Assembly: GCF_000813005.1 (NCBI RefSeq)
Contig: NZ_JSYP01000014.1
Location: 153,206-217,205 of the forward strand
From: Flavobacterium sp. KMS
GTDB taxonomy: Bacteria > Bacteroidota > Bacteroidia > Flavobacteriales > Flavobacteriaceae
Direction: 5' to 3'
DNA length: 64,000 bases
Both the position numbers and the translations under genes were made by a program. Below the pieces are notes generated by a model. It ran no database searches. It was not told the DNA's origin and saw only the letters and a program-made list of their open reading frames with translations. Every line of letters begins with the position of its first letter. Within the stretch, counting starts at the first letter, position 1. Below are positions 8,990 through 17,794 of this stretch, piece after piece.

Positions 8990-9475
8990 ATGAAACTTTC
9001 AGAAATTAAAAACATCTTAAAAACAGTTGAAGCTATTAATTTTCAGCTTCCAAATGGGACTTTTGTACCCGAATATTTTCACGTAACTGAAGTTGGTTTA
9101 ATAACCAAGAATTTTATCGATTGTGGCGGAACTGTGCGCAAGGAAACGGTTGTAAACTTCCAACTTTGGGACGCCAATGATTATGAACATAGATTAAAAC
9201 CTCAAAAACTGGTTCATATCATCGAACTTTCGGAAAAGGTTTTAGTCCCGATAGCTATCGGGATCGAAGATTTTGAAATTGAAGTTGAATATCAAGATAC
9301 TACTATTGGCAAATATGATTTAGGTTTTAACGGTAAAGATTTTGTTTTACTAAACAAACAAACGGCTTGCTTGGCTCAAGATCAATGCGGAATTCCATCT
9401 GAAAAACCAAATGTTCGCCTTTCGGATATATCAAATCAATCAAGCTCTTGTACTCCGGGCAGTAGTTGTTGCTAA
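8990..9475 (+). CDS. DUF6428-like protein of the arsenic operon
   Basis: A 161-residue protein resembling the DUF6428 family, which in Bacteroidota usually sits between arsR and the arsenate reductase. The first 125 residues look like a small beta-rich domain. The tail is cysteine-rich (Cys in TACLAQDQC, then SSSCTPGSSCC), suggesting thiol chemistry or arsenite binding; that is inference. It lies 19 bases after arsR and 19 before the reductase gene, so it is co-transcribed. An 18-bp palindrome is embedded in its coding sequence at 9246-9263. Confidence 0.75.
   Translation: MKLSEIKNILKTVEAINFQLPNGTFVPEYFHVTEVGLITKNFIDCGGTVRKETVVNFQLWDANDYEHRLKPQKLVHIIELSEKVLVPIAIGIEDFEIEVEYQDTTIGKYDLGFNGKDFVLLNKQTACLAQDQCGIPSEKPNVRLSDISNQSSSCTPGSSCC
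9246..9263. repeat. Palindrome tcccgatagctatcggga inside a coding sequence
   Basis: A perfect 18-bp palindrome, read in frame as part of VPIAIGI. It resembles the gcgatcggg-containing repeats at 40.3 and 47.3 kb and may be a small genus-specific palindromic element tolerated within a gene. Confidence 0.6.
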
Positions 9476-9494
9476 TTTTTGAATGTCATAAAAT

Positions 9495-10115
9495 ATGAGC
9501 TTACTATTTCCCGAAATCGAAAACGTTATTCGTTCTTTTGATTTTAAAACTATTACTGATGAACGAAAGCATATTTTATTGCCTTTAATAGTTTATGTGC
9601 AAGGTAGAGTAAATGCGCTACAAGAAATTAGACTTAATTTTATTTGTACCCATAATTCGAGAAGAAGTCATCTGGCTCAAGTTTGGGCGCAGACTGCAGC
9701 TGCACATTTTGATATAAAAAATGTTTCTTGCTATTCGGGTGGAACGGAAGCAACTGCTTTATTTCCTGTAGTGGCTAAGACCTTGGAAGAATCGGGGTTT
9801 AAAATCGAAGCTATTTCGGAAGGTAAAAATCCGGTTTATTCCATAAAATTTGCATCGAATGAGCATCCTATTATTGGATTTTCTAAATCATTTGATGCAA
9901 GTTTTAATCCTGTAAGCAAATTTGCGGCTATCATGACGTGTTCACAAGCTGATGGCGATTGTCCATTTATTGCTGGTGCAGAAAAACGTATCCCGATTAC
10001 GTACGATGATCCTAAAGCATTTGATAATACGCCTTTACAACTCGAGAAATATCAGGAACGCAGTTTACAAATTGCTACCGAAATGTTTTATGTTTTCTCG
10101 CAAATAAACAAATAA
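9495..10115 (+). CDS. arsC: Arsenate reductase-like low-molecular-weight phosphatase family protein
   Basis: 206 residues. It has the CX5R loop of the low-molecular-weight tyrosine phosphatase / thioredoxin-linked arsenate reductase superfamily: Cys51-THNSR-Arg57-Ser58, on the strand LNFICTHNSRRSHLAQVW. Further cysteines (TCSQADGDCPF) could serve the reducing relay. Expected role: reduction of As(V) to As(III) in the cytoplasm, which the next gene's product exports. An N-terminal extension of about 45 residues precedes the domain. The gene ends one base before the pump's start codon. Confidence 0.87.
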   Translation: MSLLFPEIENVIRSFDFKTITDERKHILLPLIVYVQGRVNALQEIRLNFICTHNSRRSHLAQVWAQTAAAHFDIKNVSCYSGGTEATALFPVVAKTLEESGFKIEAISEGKNPVYSIKFASNEHPIIGFSKSFDASFNPVSKFAAIMTCSQADGDCPFIAGAEKRIPITYDDPKAFDNTPLQLEKYQERSLQIATEMFYVFSQINK

Positions 10116-10116
10116 T

Positions 10117-11175
10117 ATGTCTGCAAATACTTGCGCTCCAGCTGCTGAAAGAAAAAAGTTGGGTTTTCTTGACCGTTTTTTAACGCTTTGGATTTTTCTT
10201 GCTATGGCAATTGGGGTTTCAATTGGTTATTTTGTTCCATCTAGCGGAGATTTCATCAATTCTTTCTCTAGCGGAACTACCAATATTCCGCTTGCAATTG
10301 GATTGATATTAATGATGTATCCTCCGCTAGCAAAAGTTAAGTATGAACTTATGGGTGAGGTTTTTAAAAACACTCGTGTATTGGGTGCTTCTCTTTTTCT
10401 TAACTGGATTGTAGGCCCTTTTTTAATGTTTGGTTTGGCATTATTATTCTTAAATGGCTATCCTGAATATATGATTGGTTTAATCTTAATAGGTTTAGCC
10501 CGATGTATTGCAATGGTTGTTGTATGGAATGATCTTGCCGATGGAAACCGCGAATATGCCGCTGGTTTAATTGCGCTGAACAGTATTTTTCAGGTTTTGC
10601 TTTATAGTGTTTATGCTTGGTTTTTTATTACTGTTTTACCTCCTTATTTTGGATATACTGGTTTTAATGTAAACATATCCATTGGTCAAATTGCCGAAAG
10701 CGTTGGTATTTATTTGGGTATTCCTTTTACGCTTGGCATTGGTAGCCGTTACATTCTTATTAAGCTAAAAGGTATCACTTGGTTTGAGAACAAATACATA
10801 CCTGCAATTTCGCCTATTACCTTGATTGCTTTACTTTTTACCATCTTAATCATGTTTAGTCTAAAAGGGGAATTAATTGTACAAATTCCGATGGATGTTA
10901 TACGAATTGCTATTCCGCTGGTGCTTTATTTTGTTATAATGTTTGTAATTAGCTTTTTGGCAGGGAAATATTTTGGTGCCGATTATTCTAAAGCTACTGC
11001 AATTGCATTTACAGCTACTGGAAACAATTTTGAACTGGCGATTGCTGTTGCTATTGGGGTTTTCGGAATCAATAGCGGACAAGCTTTTGCTGGCGTAATT
11101 GGCCCGTTGGTCGAAGTTCCTGCTTTGATTGCTTTGGTTAATGTTGCTTTTTGGTTTAGAAAAGTTCTTTTTTAA
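10117..11175 (+). CDS. arsB: ACR3-family arsenite efflux pump
   Basis: 352 residues with about ten transmembrane helices. The conserved ACR3 signature GLARCIAMVVVWNDLADGN is present with the essential Cys at residue 130, and the later EVPALIALVNVAFW segment also fits. It extrudes arsenite through the inner membrane using the proton gradient and is the last gene of the arsR-DUF6428-arsC-ACR3 operon. The symbol acr3 is equally used for this family; arsB here does not mean the unrelated 12-helix ArsB family. Confidence 0.92.
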   Translation: MSANTCAPAAERKKLGFLDRFLTLWIFLAMAIGVSIGYFVPSSGDFINSFSSGTTNIPLAIGLILMMYPPLAKVKYELMGEVFKNTRVLGASLFLNWIVGPFLMFGLALLFLNGYPEYMIGLILIGLARCIAMVVVWNDLADGNREYAAGLIALNSIFQVLLYSVYAWFFITVLPPYFGYTGFNVNISIGQIAESVGIYLGIPFTLGIGSRYILIKLKGITWFENKYIPAISPITLIALLFTILIMFSLKGELIVQIPMDVIRIAIPLVLYFVIMFVISFLAGKYFGADYSKATAIAFTATGNNFELAIAVAIGVFGINSGQAFAGVIGPLVEVPALIALVNVAFWFRKVLF

Positions 11176-11798
11176 GCCGCTAAGGCTCTAAGTTGCAAAG
11201 GTTCAAAGACTGCTTAGTTTGTGTATAAATCTTTGTACACTTTGCAACTAGTTTTACCACAGCGTCTCTCAATCTTGTCACCCTGACGGAGGAAGGGTCT
11301 CCTCTCGAAACTTTACACAGCTTGCAGAGCAACTTACTTTGATTTTGGACGCAGATTAAACTGATTCGCTTGGGCGAAAACGCGGATAAAAACAGATTTC
11401 TTTTTTTAAGGTGCTAAGTAACAAAGGTTCAAAGTTGCTTGGTTTGCGTAAGATCTTTGTGAACTTTGCGTAAATCCTTGCGCTCTTTGCGGTTAATTTT
11501 ATACCGTTTAGTATTAGTAACCCGTTTGATATCGCTGAAGCCTCATTTCTCAATGTCTCTCGCAGATTTGGCTGATTGAGCAGATTTATATTGATTGTTT
11601 TATCATGAAAACGAATGTCCTAGCCCTGATGGGAACGGCATCCTTTTTATTTTTTCTTTAAAAATAAAAAGATATAGTGGACAGCAGGAAGCAGCTTCTA
11701 ATTTTAGGAATAAAGATACTAAGTCGCTAAGAGGCTAAGGTTCTAAGTTTTTTTTAACCGCAAAGCTGTACTGTTACTAACAAAAATGCTAAATAAAA
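11176..11798. repeat. Cluster of dispersed intergenic repeats
   Basis: This 620-base gap holds no convincing gene. It is a patchwork of repeat families: 'ctaaggctctaagttgcaaa' words at 11176-11250 and 11405-11500 (related to 7514-7725), an 'accctgacggaggaagggtc' block near 11279, a 'cgcagattaaactgattcgc' block near 11349 and again near 11565, the 11610-11696 element shared with 27.6 kb, and a ctaagtcgctaagaggctaa block near 11708. A 65-codon frame on the minus strand here is made of repeat sequence only. Confidence 0.75.
11610..11696 (-). repeat. Dispersed element, copy 1 (inverse of the copy at 27.6 kb)
   Basis: Contains ctagccctgatgggaacggc, atccttttt, an inner A/T hairpin, and gatatagtggacagcaggaa. 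Its reverse complement matches the element at 27570-27645 (ttcctgctgtacactatatc ... ggatgccgttcccatcaggg). Both copies lie between genes. Confidence 0.75.
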
Positions 11799-11828
11799 AA
11801 AAGGTTCAACCGCAAAGTTGAACCTTTT
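11799..11828 (-). terminator. Rho-independent terminator of ccsBA
   Basis: A perfect 12-bp stem (aaaaggttcaac / gttgaacctttt) with a 6-base loop, just beyond the stop codon of the minus-strand cytochrome assembly gene. Confidence 0.8.
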
Positions 11829-11846
11829 TATGTGAATTAATAATTG

Positions 11847-14800
11847 TTATTTTTTATAATACTTGCGGTATTTTGGGTAAGTCACTGCTCCAATTAAGGT
11901 GATTACTCCTAATGAATACCAAATCCAATCTAATGAATGCGCTTCTCCGCTTGCGTATGAGTGTAACCCTACTAAGTGGAAGTTTACTCCGTAATACGTA
12001 AATAAGATTGAAATAAACGCAAACATACTCATTAGGTTAAATATCCATTTTCCGCGTAGGGCTGGTACAAAACGAGCGTGAATTACAAATGCGTAAATCA
12101 TGATACTAATTAATGCCCAAGTTTCTTTTGGATCCCATCCCCAGTAACGTCCCCAGCTTTCGTTGGCCCATTGTCCTCCAAGGAAGTTTCCTATGGTTAA
12201 CATTATCAATCCGATGGTTAATGCCATCTCGTTGATGTATGTGATTTCCTGAATGTTTAAATCCATTTTGGACTTGTTACTCTTATTGGTAAAGAAAATT
12301 AATACCAACGATACAAATCCTAATATCATTCCTAAGGCAAATGGTCCGTAACTAGCAACAATTACCGCTACGTGTATCATTAACCAGTATGAGTTAAGAA
12401 CTGGCTGCAAATTGGCTATTTCTGGGTCAATCCAGTTCATGTATGCTGCCATTAATATCATTGCTGTTACAAATGCTGATGATGCTACGGTAAGTTTAGA
12501 TTTTCTATCAAAAGCCAACCCGAAGAACATTGTTGCCCAAGCTACATATATAATAGATTCGTAAGCATTACTCCATGGTGCGTGACCTGAAATGTACCAA
12601 CGTGCTATTAATCCTAAGGTATGCAACCCAAATAAGGCTCCGATAATTATATGGAAAACATTAACTGTTATTCTTAATGATTTTTTCTCGAAGAAGATAT
12701 TCAGAATTGTAAAAATAAGCATCAGGATTGAAGCTGTAATATACCAATACGGAAGCTTTTTAAATACATCGTACTTATTATACAATAACTCTGATGTAAT
12801 TTTCTCTTCGCTTGGTCGTACTTTGCTTCCAAACTTCTTCTGGAATCCATTAATACTTTCTAGTAATTCATCGGCTTGTTTAAAATCTTTGGTTATCGAA
12901 GCGTTGTTTAAAGCTGCAAAATACATTGGTAAAATTTGCTTTACATACGTTTCGTCCATTCCTTTTAAACCTGCATTGCTAATTTCTAGGTAGGAAATCC
13001 ATTTGTTGTTTGGATCATTTGGTATCGGGAAAATCTTTAAGATGCTTCCGCTTAAAGCCGATTCCATAAGGTTTACTTTTTTATCGGTTTCGATAAAATC
13101 TTTCTCAAATTGATTCGGATTTGCTGCTTTGTAAGCTGCATCTAAATATGGTGATAATTTATAATTTCCTTTTTCATCAAAAAACTTAATAAAAGGTGCA
13201 AATCCTGCATCTTTATCAATTCCGATAATTTTACGGATACTATCATTTCCTGATTTTATGTAGATAATCGGGATTTCTATCCAAACCTGAGCGTATTGTG
13301 TCATTGACAAAAATACCTGATCTGAGTTCATTCCGTTATACTTATCGTCATGGCTTACTTTTCTCAATAATTCTGATGAGAAAGTATTAATAGGCTTCAT
13401 TCTTCCGCCTGCATCCTGAATAATTAAACGTCCGAATTTAGCAGCGTGTGCTTCTGGCGCTTTATAAATACTGATTAACGAATCTAGTTGTTTCTGACTT
13501 GGTGGTCTCGTAACGTGATTTGCATGATTGTTTGGATCTTTGCTTTGTGGAGCATGCTCATGTTTGTGATCTTTCTCATGGTCATGATTTGGATCTGTAC
13601 TATGTGCTGCATGATCGTGGTCGTGGTCATGATCATGGTCGTGTTGTTCTTGTGCAAATCCGTTAAAGCTCAACATTAATACTAAAATAGTAATTAGTTT
13701 TGCTTTTTTGTTTTTCACTACTTCTAACTTGCGTTTTAAGTCGGCAAAACGAGAATGTTTAGTAAACATGATCGCCATTAACCCAAAGAACAACATAAAG
13801 TATCCTAAATAAGTTATAGATGTTCCCCAGAAATCGTGGTTTACAGATAATACTGTTCCTTTTTCGTCTGGATCAAATGAAGATTGGAAGAATCTATATC
13901 CTCTGTAATCTAATACGTGGTTCATGTAAATTCTAGCGTCGAATGTTTTATTAGAGTCTATAACGGTAACTTTACTTTCGAATGAAGAATAACTTTTCTC
14001 GGTTCCTGGGTATTTCTGAGCAATAAAATCATTCAATTTAACCTTAAATGGCAATACATAAGCTTTACTTCCGTAGAAGAATGTGTAATCGATATTTCCG
14101 ATTTTAACTGTTTTAAAGTCTCCAATTTTACCTTTAGATCCTAATAATGTTACTTCTTTTTCTTGTCCTTCGGCTTTTAATTTTACTATCAAAGCATCTT
14201 CGTGAGTTTTGGCTTTATAATCATTATTAGATTCGTAAGCAATAACTCCTTTTACAGCTGGATCTGGGAAAACAATTCGGATATCCCCAATACTGTATAA
14301 TGAACGCATCATTAATGGCTGTACATTATCCTTTGTTACTTTTCCTTTTAGTTTATCGGCCATACGCATAAAATCTCCTTCAAAAGGGGTTTGTATCGTA
14401 TAAGTTTCGCCTGTTGTATTAATATTGATTGCTCCGTCTGTAGGTTTATTCAATGCAAACAGAACGTTGTGTATGTTTTGAACTTCTCCGTCTTTAAGGA
14501 AATGTTCTTCTCGCCCGCCTTCGCCAGCTTCTACTAGTTTTAAATATACGATTCCGCTAGGATCTGGTTTTATAACTTCTTTGGCTCCCATGATAAAATC
14601 TTTGTACTCTACTTCAAATGGAGTTTCGTTGAATTTACCCGAAATACTAAAATCGTTATCGGCAACTGGAGATAATAATAAACTTTTCTCGAAAACACGG
14701 CGTTTCATCTCGCCTTTGTACTCTCCATCGGCAAAAATGGTAATAAATGTTTTATCTGAATATATTTGGTTTTCAGCCGCTCCTTCGCGTATTGGCATCA

Positions 14801-15110
14801 TTCCTTCGTAACTAATGTAACGTGTTATGAATGCTCCTAAAAGGATGAATATAAAAGCTAAATGCACCATTAATGTAGCCCATTTTTCTTTTTTGTGTAA
14901 TTGATATCTTTTTATATTTCCGAAGAAGTTAATTAAGAAGAAGACCATTATGACCTCAAACCACCAAGAGTTGTATATGAAAATTCTAGCTGTATCGGTA
15001 TTATATTTACTTTCTATAAAGGTCCCGACTCCCATTGCAATTGCAAATGTTAAAAAAAGGACAGCCATTAATCGTGTAGAAAACAAAAAGGAGAATATTT
15101 TTTTATCCAT
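11847..15110 (-). CDS. ccsA: CcsBA-type cytochrome c biogenesis protein (ResB-CcsA fusion)
   Basis: About 1087 residues from the preferred Met (MDKKIFSFLFSTRLMAVLF); an in-frame ATG at 15143 adds a less plausible leader. The N-terminal half (1-430) is ResB/CcsB-like with four membrane helices around a large periplasmic domain. The last 320 residues are CcsA-like with the haem-handling WWD motif (WGRYWGWDPKETW, near residue 985) and flanking His residues. In system II, this fusion moves haem outward and attaches it to CXXCH apocytochromes. The linker near residues 485-540 carries an unusual run of His-Asp repeats (HDHDHDHDHDH) after a hydrophobic segment. It stands alone with its own terminator. 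Confidence 0.93.
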   Translation of the reverse strand: MDKKIFSFLFSTRLMAVLFLTFAIAMGVGTFIESKYNTDTARIFIYNSWWFEVIMVFFLINFFGNIKRYQLHKKEKWATLMVHLAFIFILLGAFITRYISYEGMMPIREGAAENQIYSDKTFITIFADGEYKGEMKRRVFEKSLLLSPVADNDFSISGKFNETPFEVEYKDFIMGAKEVIKPDPSGIVYLKLVEAGEGGREEHFLKDGEVQNIHNVLFALNKPTDGAININTTGETYTIQTPFEGDFMRMADKLKGKVTKDNVQPLMMRSLYSIGDIRIVFPDPAVKGVIAYESNNDYKAKTHEDALIVKLKAEGQEKEVTLLGSKGKIGDFKTVKIGNIDYTFFYGSKAYVLPFKVKLNDFIAQKYPGTEKSYSSFESKVTVIDSNKTFDARIYMNHVLDYRGYRFFQSSFDPDEKGTVLSVNHDFWGTSITYLGYFMLFFGLMAIMFTKHSRFADLKRKLEVVKNKKAKLITILVLMLSFNGFAQEQHDHDHDHDHDHAAHSTDPNHDHEKDHKHEHAPQSKDPNNHANHVTRPPSQKQLDSLISIYKAPEAHAAKFGRLIIQDAGGRMKPINTFSSELLRKVSHDDKYNGMNSDQVFLSMTQYAQVWIEIPIIYIKSGNDSIRKIIGIDKDAGFAPFIKFFDEKGNYKLSPYLDAAYKAANPNQFEKDFIETDKKVNLMESALSGSILKIFPIPNDPNNKWISYLEISNAGLKGMDETYVKQILPMYFAALNNASITKDFKQADELLESINGFQKKFGSKVRPSEEKITSELLYNKYDVFKKLPYWYITASILMLIFTILNIFFEKKSLRITVNVFHIIIGALFGLHTLGLIARWYISGHAPWSNAYESIIYVAWATMFFGLAFDRKSKLTVASSAFVTAMILMAAYMNWIDPEIANLQPVLNSYWLMIHVAVIVASYGPFALGMILGFVSLVLIFFTNKSNKSKMDLNIQEITYINEMALTIGLIMLTIGNFLGGQWANESWGRYWGWDPKETWALISIMIYAFVIHARFVPALRGKWIFNLMSMFAFISILFTYYGVNFHLVGLHSYASGEAHSLDWIWYSLGVITLIGAVTYPKYRKYYKK

Positions 15111-15295
15111 TATTGAGGAATTACATTTTATAAAGTGGCACAAAAGTACTTAAAAATGTTGATTCAGATATTCGTGGATTTGTTAATAATATCCAAAATA
15201 AAGCACTTGAGGAAGCATTAAAACGCTATTTTTCTTACCAAAAAGAGTTTCTGTACGAACTTACTTTGTAACGAGAGTCCTTTAAAAAAAAATGC

Positions 15296-15303
15296 TAATT
15301 TTG
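15296..15303 (+). promoter_or_regulatory. Candidate -7 element close to the DUF2520 gene start
   Basis: TAATTTTG matches TAnnTTTG but sits only 4 bases before the ATG. If real, the transcript would begin at or beside the start codon, i.e. be leaderless. No good -33 element is seen. Confidence 0.3.
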
Positions 15304-15307
15304 CAAT

Positions 15308-16069
15308 ATGATTAAAATAACACTAATTGGCTCGGGAAATGTGTCCCAACATTTAATAAATGCTTTCGCAAAAAGTAGTGCGATTGAACTTATTCAGGTG
15401 TATTCCAGAACAAAAAAAGTGATATCTCCTCTGCTCGATTCTAGCAAAATTGTAACTGATTTGGCTCTTTTAAAAGAAGCCGATTTGTATATTATTGCTG
15501 TTTCTGATGATGCTATTTCTACTATTTCGGAGCAATTACCTTTTAAAAATAAATTGGTTGCTCATACATCAGGAACTGCTCCATTACAAGCAATTAATAT
15601 AAAAAACCGAAGTGGGGTGTTTTATCCTTTACAAACATTTACAAAAAATAAAGAAGTCAATTTTAAGGAGGTTCCGCTTTGTTTGGAAGCCGAAAACAGA
15701 ACCGATTATTTAGTACTCGAAAAGCTTGCTAAGATCATTTCGAATGCCGTATATCCTATCAATTCTGAACAAAGAAAAGCATTGCACGTAGCTGCCGTTT
15801 TTGTAAATAATTTCACCAATCACCTATACCAAATCGGACAGGAAATTTGCACGGAGCATAGCGTTTCTTTCGAAATCCTTAAGCCTTTGATAGCCGAAAC
15901 AGCTAATAAAATCAATACGCTTCCTCCTATTGATGCTCAAACAGGACCTGCAAAACGTAAAGATGCAACAACAATTAAAGCTCATTTAAGTTATTTATCT
16001 GATGAAAATCAAAAAAACATATATACATTACTAACAAAATCTATACAAAATAATGGCAAAAAGTTATAA
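15308..16069 (+). CDS. Rossmann-like / DUF2520 protein
   Basis: 253 residues: an N-terminal Rossmann fold with the glycine-rich GSGNVSQHL (8-16), then a helical C-terminal DUF2520 domain (about 125-250; VAAVFVNNFTNHLYQIG and GPAKRKDATTIKAHLSYL). It resembles NAD(P)-dependent dehydrogenases of the ProC / beta-hydroxyacid type, but the substrate of this family is not established. It starts a housekeeping run with the KdsC-like, UbiA-like, Maf and MscS-like genes and overlaps the next gene by 17 bases. Confidence 0.88.
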   Translation: MIKITLIGSGNVSQHLINAFAKSSAIELIQVYSRTKKVISPLLDSSKIVTDLALLKEADLYIIAVSDDAISTISEQLPFKNKLVAHTSGTAPLQAINIKNRSGVFYPLQTFTKNKEVNFKEVPLCLEAENRTDYLVLEKLAKIISNAVYPINSEQRKALHVAAVFVNNFTNHLYQIGQEICTEHSVSFEILKPLIAETANKINTLPPIDAQTGPAKRKDATTIKAHLSYLSDENQKNIYTLLTKSIQNNGKKL

Positions 16070-16580
16070 AGAAATAATGAACGACATCACTACTTTTATT
16101 TTTGATGTTGACGGAGTACTTACTGATAGTTCGGTTTTTGTAACCAATGAAGGAGAAATTCTTCGTACGATGAATATTCGTGATGGTTATGCTATGAAAG
16201 CGGCTGTAGAAAGTGGGTATAACGTATGTATTATTTCTGGCGGAAGCAATGAAGGTGTGCGCGTACGATTACGCAATCTTGGAATTAAAGATATTCATTT
16301 GGGAACTCCGGATAAAGTTGAAACGTTTAAGGAATATACTGAATTATATAACATTAATCCTGAGCACGTATTATACATGGGTGATGATATTCCTGATTAC
16401 CACGTAATGAAATTGGTAGGATTACCTACTTGCCCGCAAGATGCTAGCCCAGAAATAAAAACAATTTGTCGTTATATCTCACACGTAAAAGGAGGAAAAG
16501 GTTCTGCACGCGATGTAATAGAACAAGTTATGAAAGTACAAGGGAAATGGATGGAGCATTTTAATGGAAAACACGATTAG
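16053..16580 (+). CDS. KdsC-like HAD phosphatase
   Basis: 175 residues, the size of 3-deoxy-D-manno-octulosonate-8-phosphate phosphatase. HAD motif I is FDVDGVLTD (Asp18 nucleophile, Asp20), motif II is CIISGGSNEGV, and motif IV is YMGDDIPDYHVM. There is no cap domain, as in the tetrameric KdsC group. KdsC releases KDO for lipopolysaccharide inner core synthesis. No kdsA or kdsB is nearby, so a related sugar-phosphate substrate remains possible. Confidence 0.85.
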   Translation: MAKSYKEIMNDITTFIFDVDGVLTDSSVFVTNEGEILRTMNIRDGYAMKAAVESGYNVCIISGGSNEGVRVRLRNLGIKDIHLGTPDKVETFKEYTELYNINPEHVLYMGDDIPDYHVMKLVGLPTCPQDASPEIKTICRYISHVKGGKGSARDVIEQVMKVQGKWMEHFNGKHD

Positions 16581-16867
16581 AGTCTAGTATACAGTAACAG
16601 TGTTCAGTATCAATCTGCAGTACCTGTATTACACATTAAGAATTGAGTTTTACATTATAGACTTCGTAACAAAACCATGTAGTATATAATCTATTATTGT
16701 GATTTATGTAGTGTATAATCTAAACACCCATGATTTAGACAATATTGTAACCTTTGAATCTCTTATAAAGACGCACTGCGGTGCGCCTCTACAAAAAACC
16801 TTTGCCACTTAGAACCTTAGTGCCTTTAAGAAAAACCTTAGTACCTCAAAAAAGTACCTCAAAAAAA
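16581..16867. repeat. Intergenic repeat cluster before the UbiA-family gene
   Basis: 287 bases with no gene of their own. Visible elements: a tagtgtataatctaaac / tagtatataatctatta duplicated word near 16680-16725, a hairpin agacgcactgcggtgcgcc at 16769-16787, and 'ccacttagaaccttagtgcc' words of the same family as 7.5 and 11.4 kb. The repeat DNA stays open in the prenyltransferase frame back to 16781, which could mislead start prediction. Confidence 0.7.
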
Positions 16868-17794
16868 ATGAAATACCTCAAACTCATTCGCTACCAAAAC
16901 CTACTGATGCTTGCATTTATGCAAATACTATTTCGTTATGGTTTCTTAAAATTGCAAAATATACCGTTGGCATTAGCCGATTGGCAGTATGGTTTATTGG
17001 TTTTAAGCACTGTTTTAATTGCGGCAGCCGGATATGTTATAAATAATATTTTTGATCAGGAAACTGACTTAATTAACAAACCAAGCGATGTTGTAGTTGG
17101 CAAAAGTATTTCTGAAACTGCTGCATATAACATATACGTAGCGCTTAATATTACAGGAGTTGCTATTGGGTTTTATTTATCTAATGTAATTATGAGACCA
17201 GGTTTTGCAACCCTTTTTATTCTAATTGCTGCCAGTCTTTATTTTTACTCTACAACTTTAAAACAAATCATGATTTTGGGCAATGTTGTTGTTGCCTTAG
17301 TATTATCTTTTAGTGTTATAATAATCGGAGTTTTTGATATTTTTCCTGCTACAGACGTGGGCAATAGAGCACAAATGGCGAGTATGTTCTCTATTCTTTT
17401 AGATTATGCCATATTTGCTTTTATAATTAATTTTATACGTGAGATTGTAAAAGACATCGAAGATGCAAATGGCGATTATAATCAAGGGATGAAGACATTA
17501 CCTATCGCAATTGGCACAAGCCGAACTGCCAAAGTAGTTTTTGCGCTTGCACTTATTCCAATTGTTTTATTACTAATTTATATCAACAATTATTTTGTAG
17601 CTTATAATCTGTACATCGCTACATTATATGCTTTTGTATTTGTGCTGGCGCCACTATTTTACTTTATAGCAAAAATAATCACTGCCAAAACAAATAAAGA
17701 GTTTCATCATTTGAGCGCAGTTTTAAAATGGATTTTATTCTTCGGGATTCTATCTATCTTAATCATCAATCTTAATATTAAATACAATGCTTAA
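16868..17794 (+). CDS. UbiA-family prenyltransferase (geranylgeranylglyceryl-phosphate synthase-like)
   Basis: 308 residues from the ATG at 16868, with about eight membrane helices. The two Asp-rich motifs of UbiA prenyltransferases are present: NNIFDQETD (60-67) and KDIEDANGD (near 196). The overall pattern matches the Bacteroidota proteins annotated as geranylgeranylglycerol-phosphate geranylgeranyltransferase; menaquinone-type substrates are not excluded. I reject the longer start at 16781, because its first 29 codons are repeat sequence. The gene overlaps maf by 8 bases. Confidence 0.88.
   Translation: MKYLKLIRYQNLLMLAFMQILFRYGFLKLQNIPLALADWQYGLLVLSTVLIAAAGYVINNIFDQETDLINKPSDVVVGKSISETAAYNIYVALNITGVAIGFYLSNVIMRPGFATLFILIAASLYFYSTTLKQIMILGNVVVALVLSFSVIIIGVFDIFPATDVGNRAQMASMFSILLDYAIFAFIINFIREIVKDIEDANGDYNQGMKTLPIAIGTSRTAKVVFALALIPIVLLLIYINNYFVAYNLYIATLYAFVFVLAPLFYFIAKIITAKTNKEFHHLSAVLKWILFFGILSILIINLNIKYNA

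Noticed and set aside
11356..11553. Minus-strand 65-codon frame in the repeat cluster
   Set aside because: It consists entirely of dispersed repeat words; there is no independent evidence for a gene.
16781..16867. N-terminal extension of the UbiA-family prenyltransferase
   Set aside because: The 29 extra codons are intergenic repeat sequence; the first transmembrane region begins normally after the ATG at 16868.
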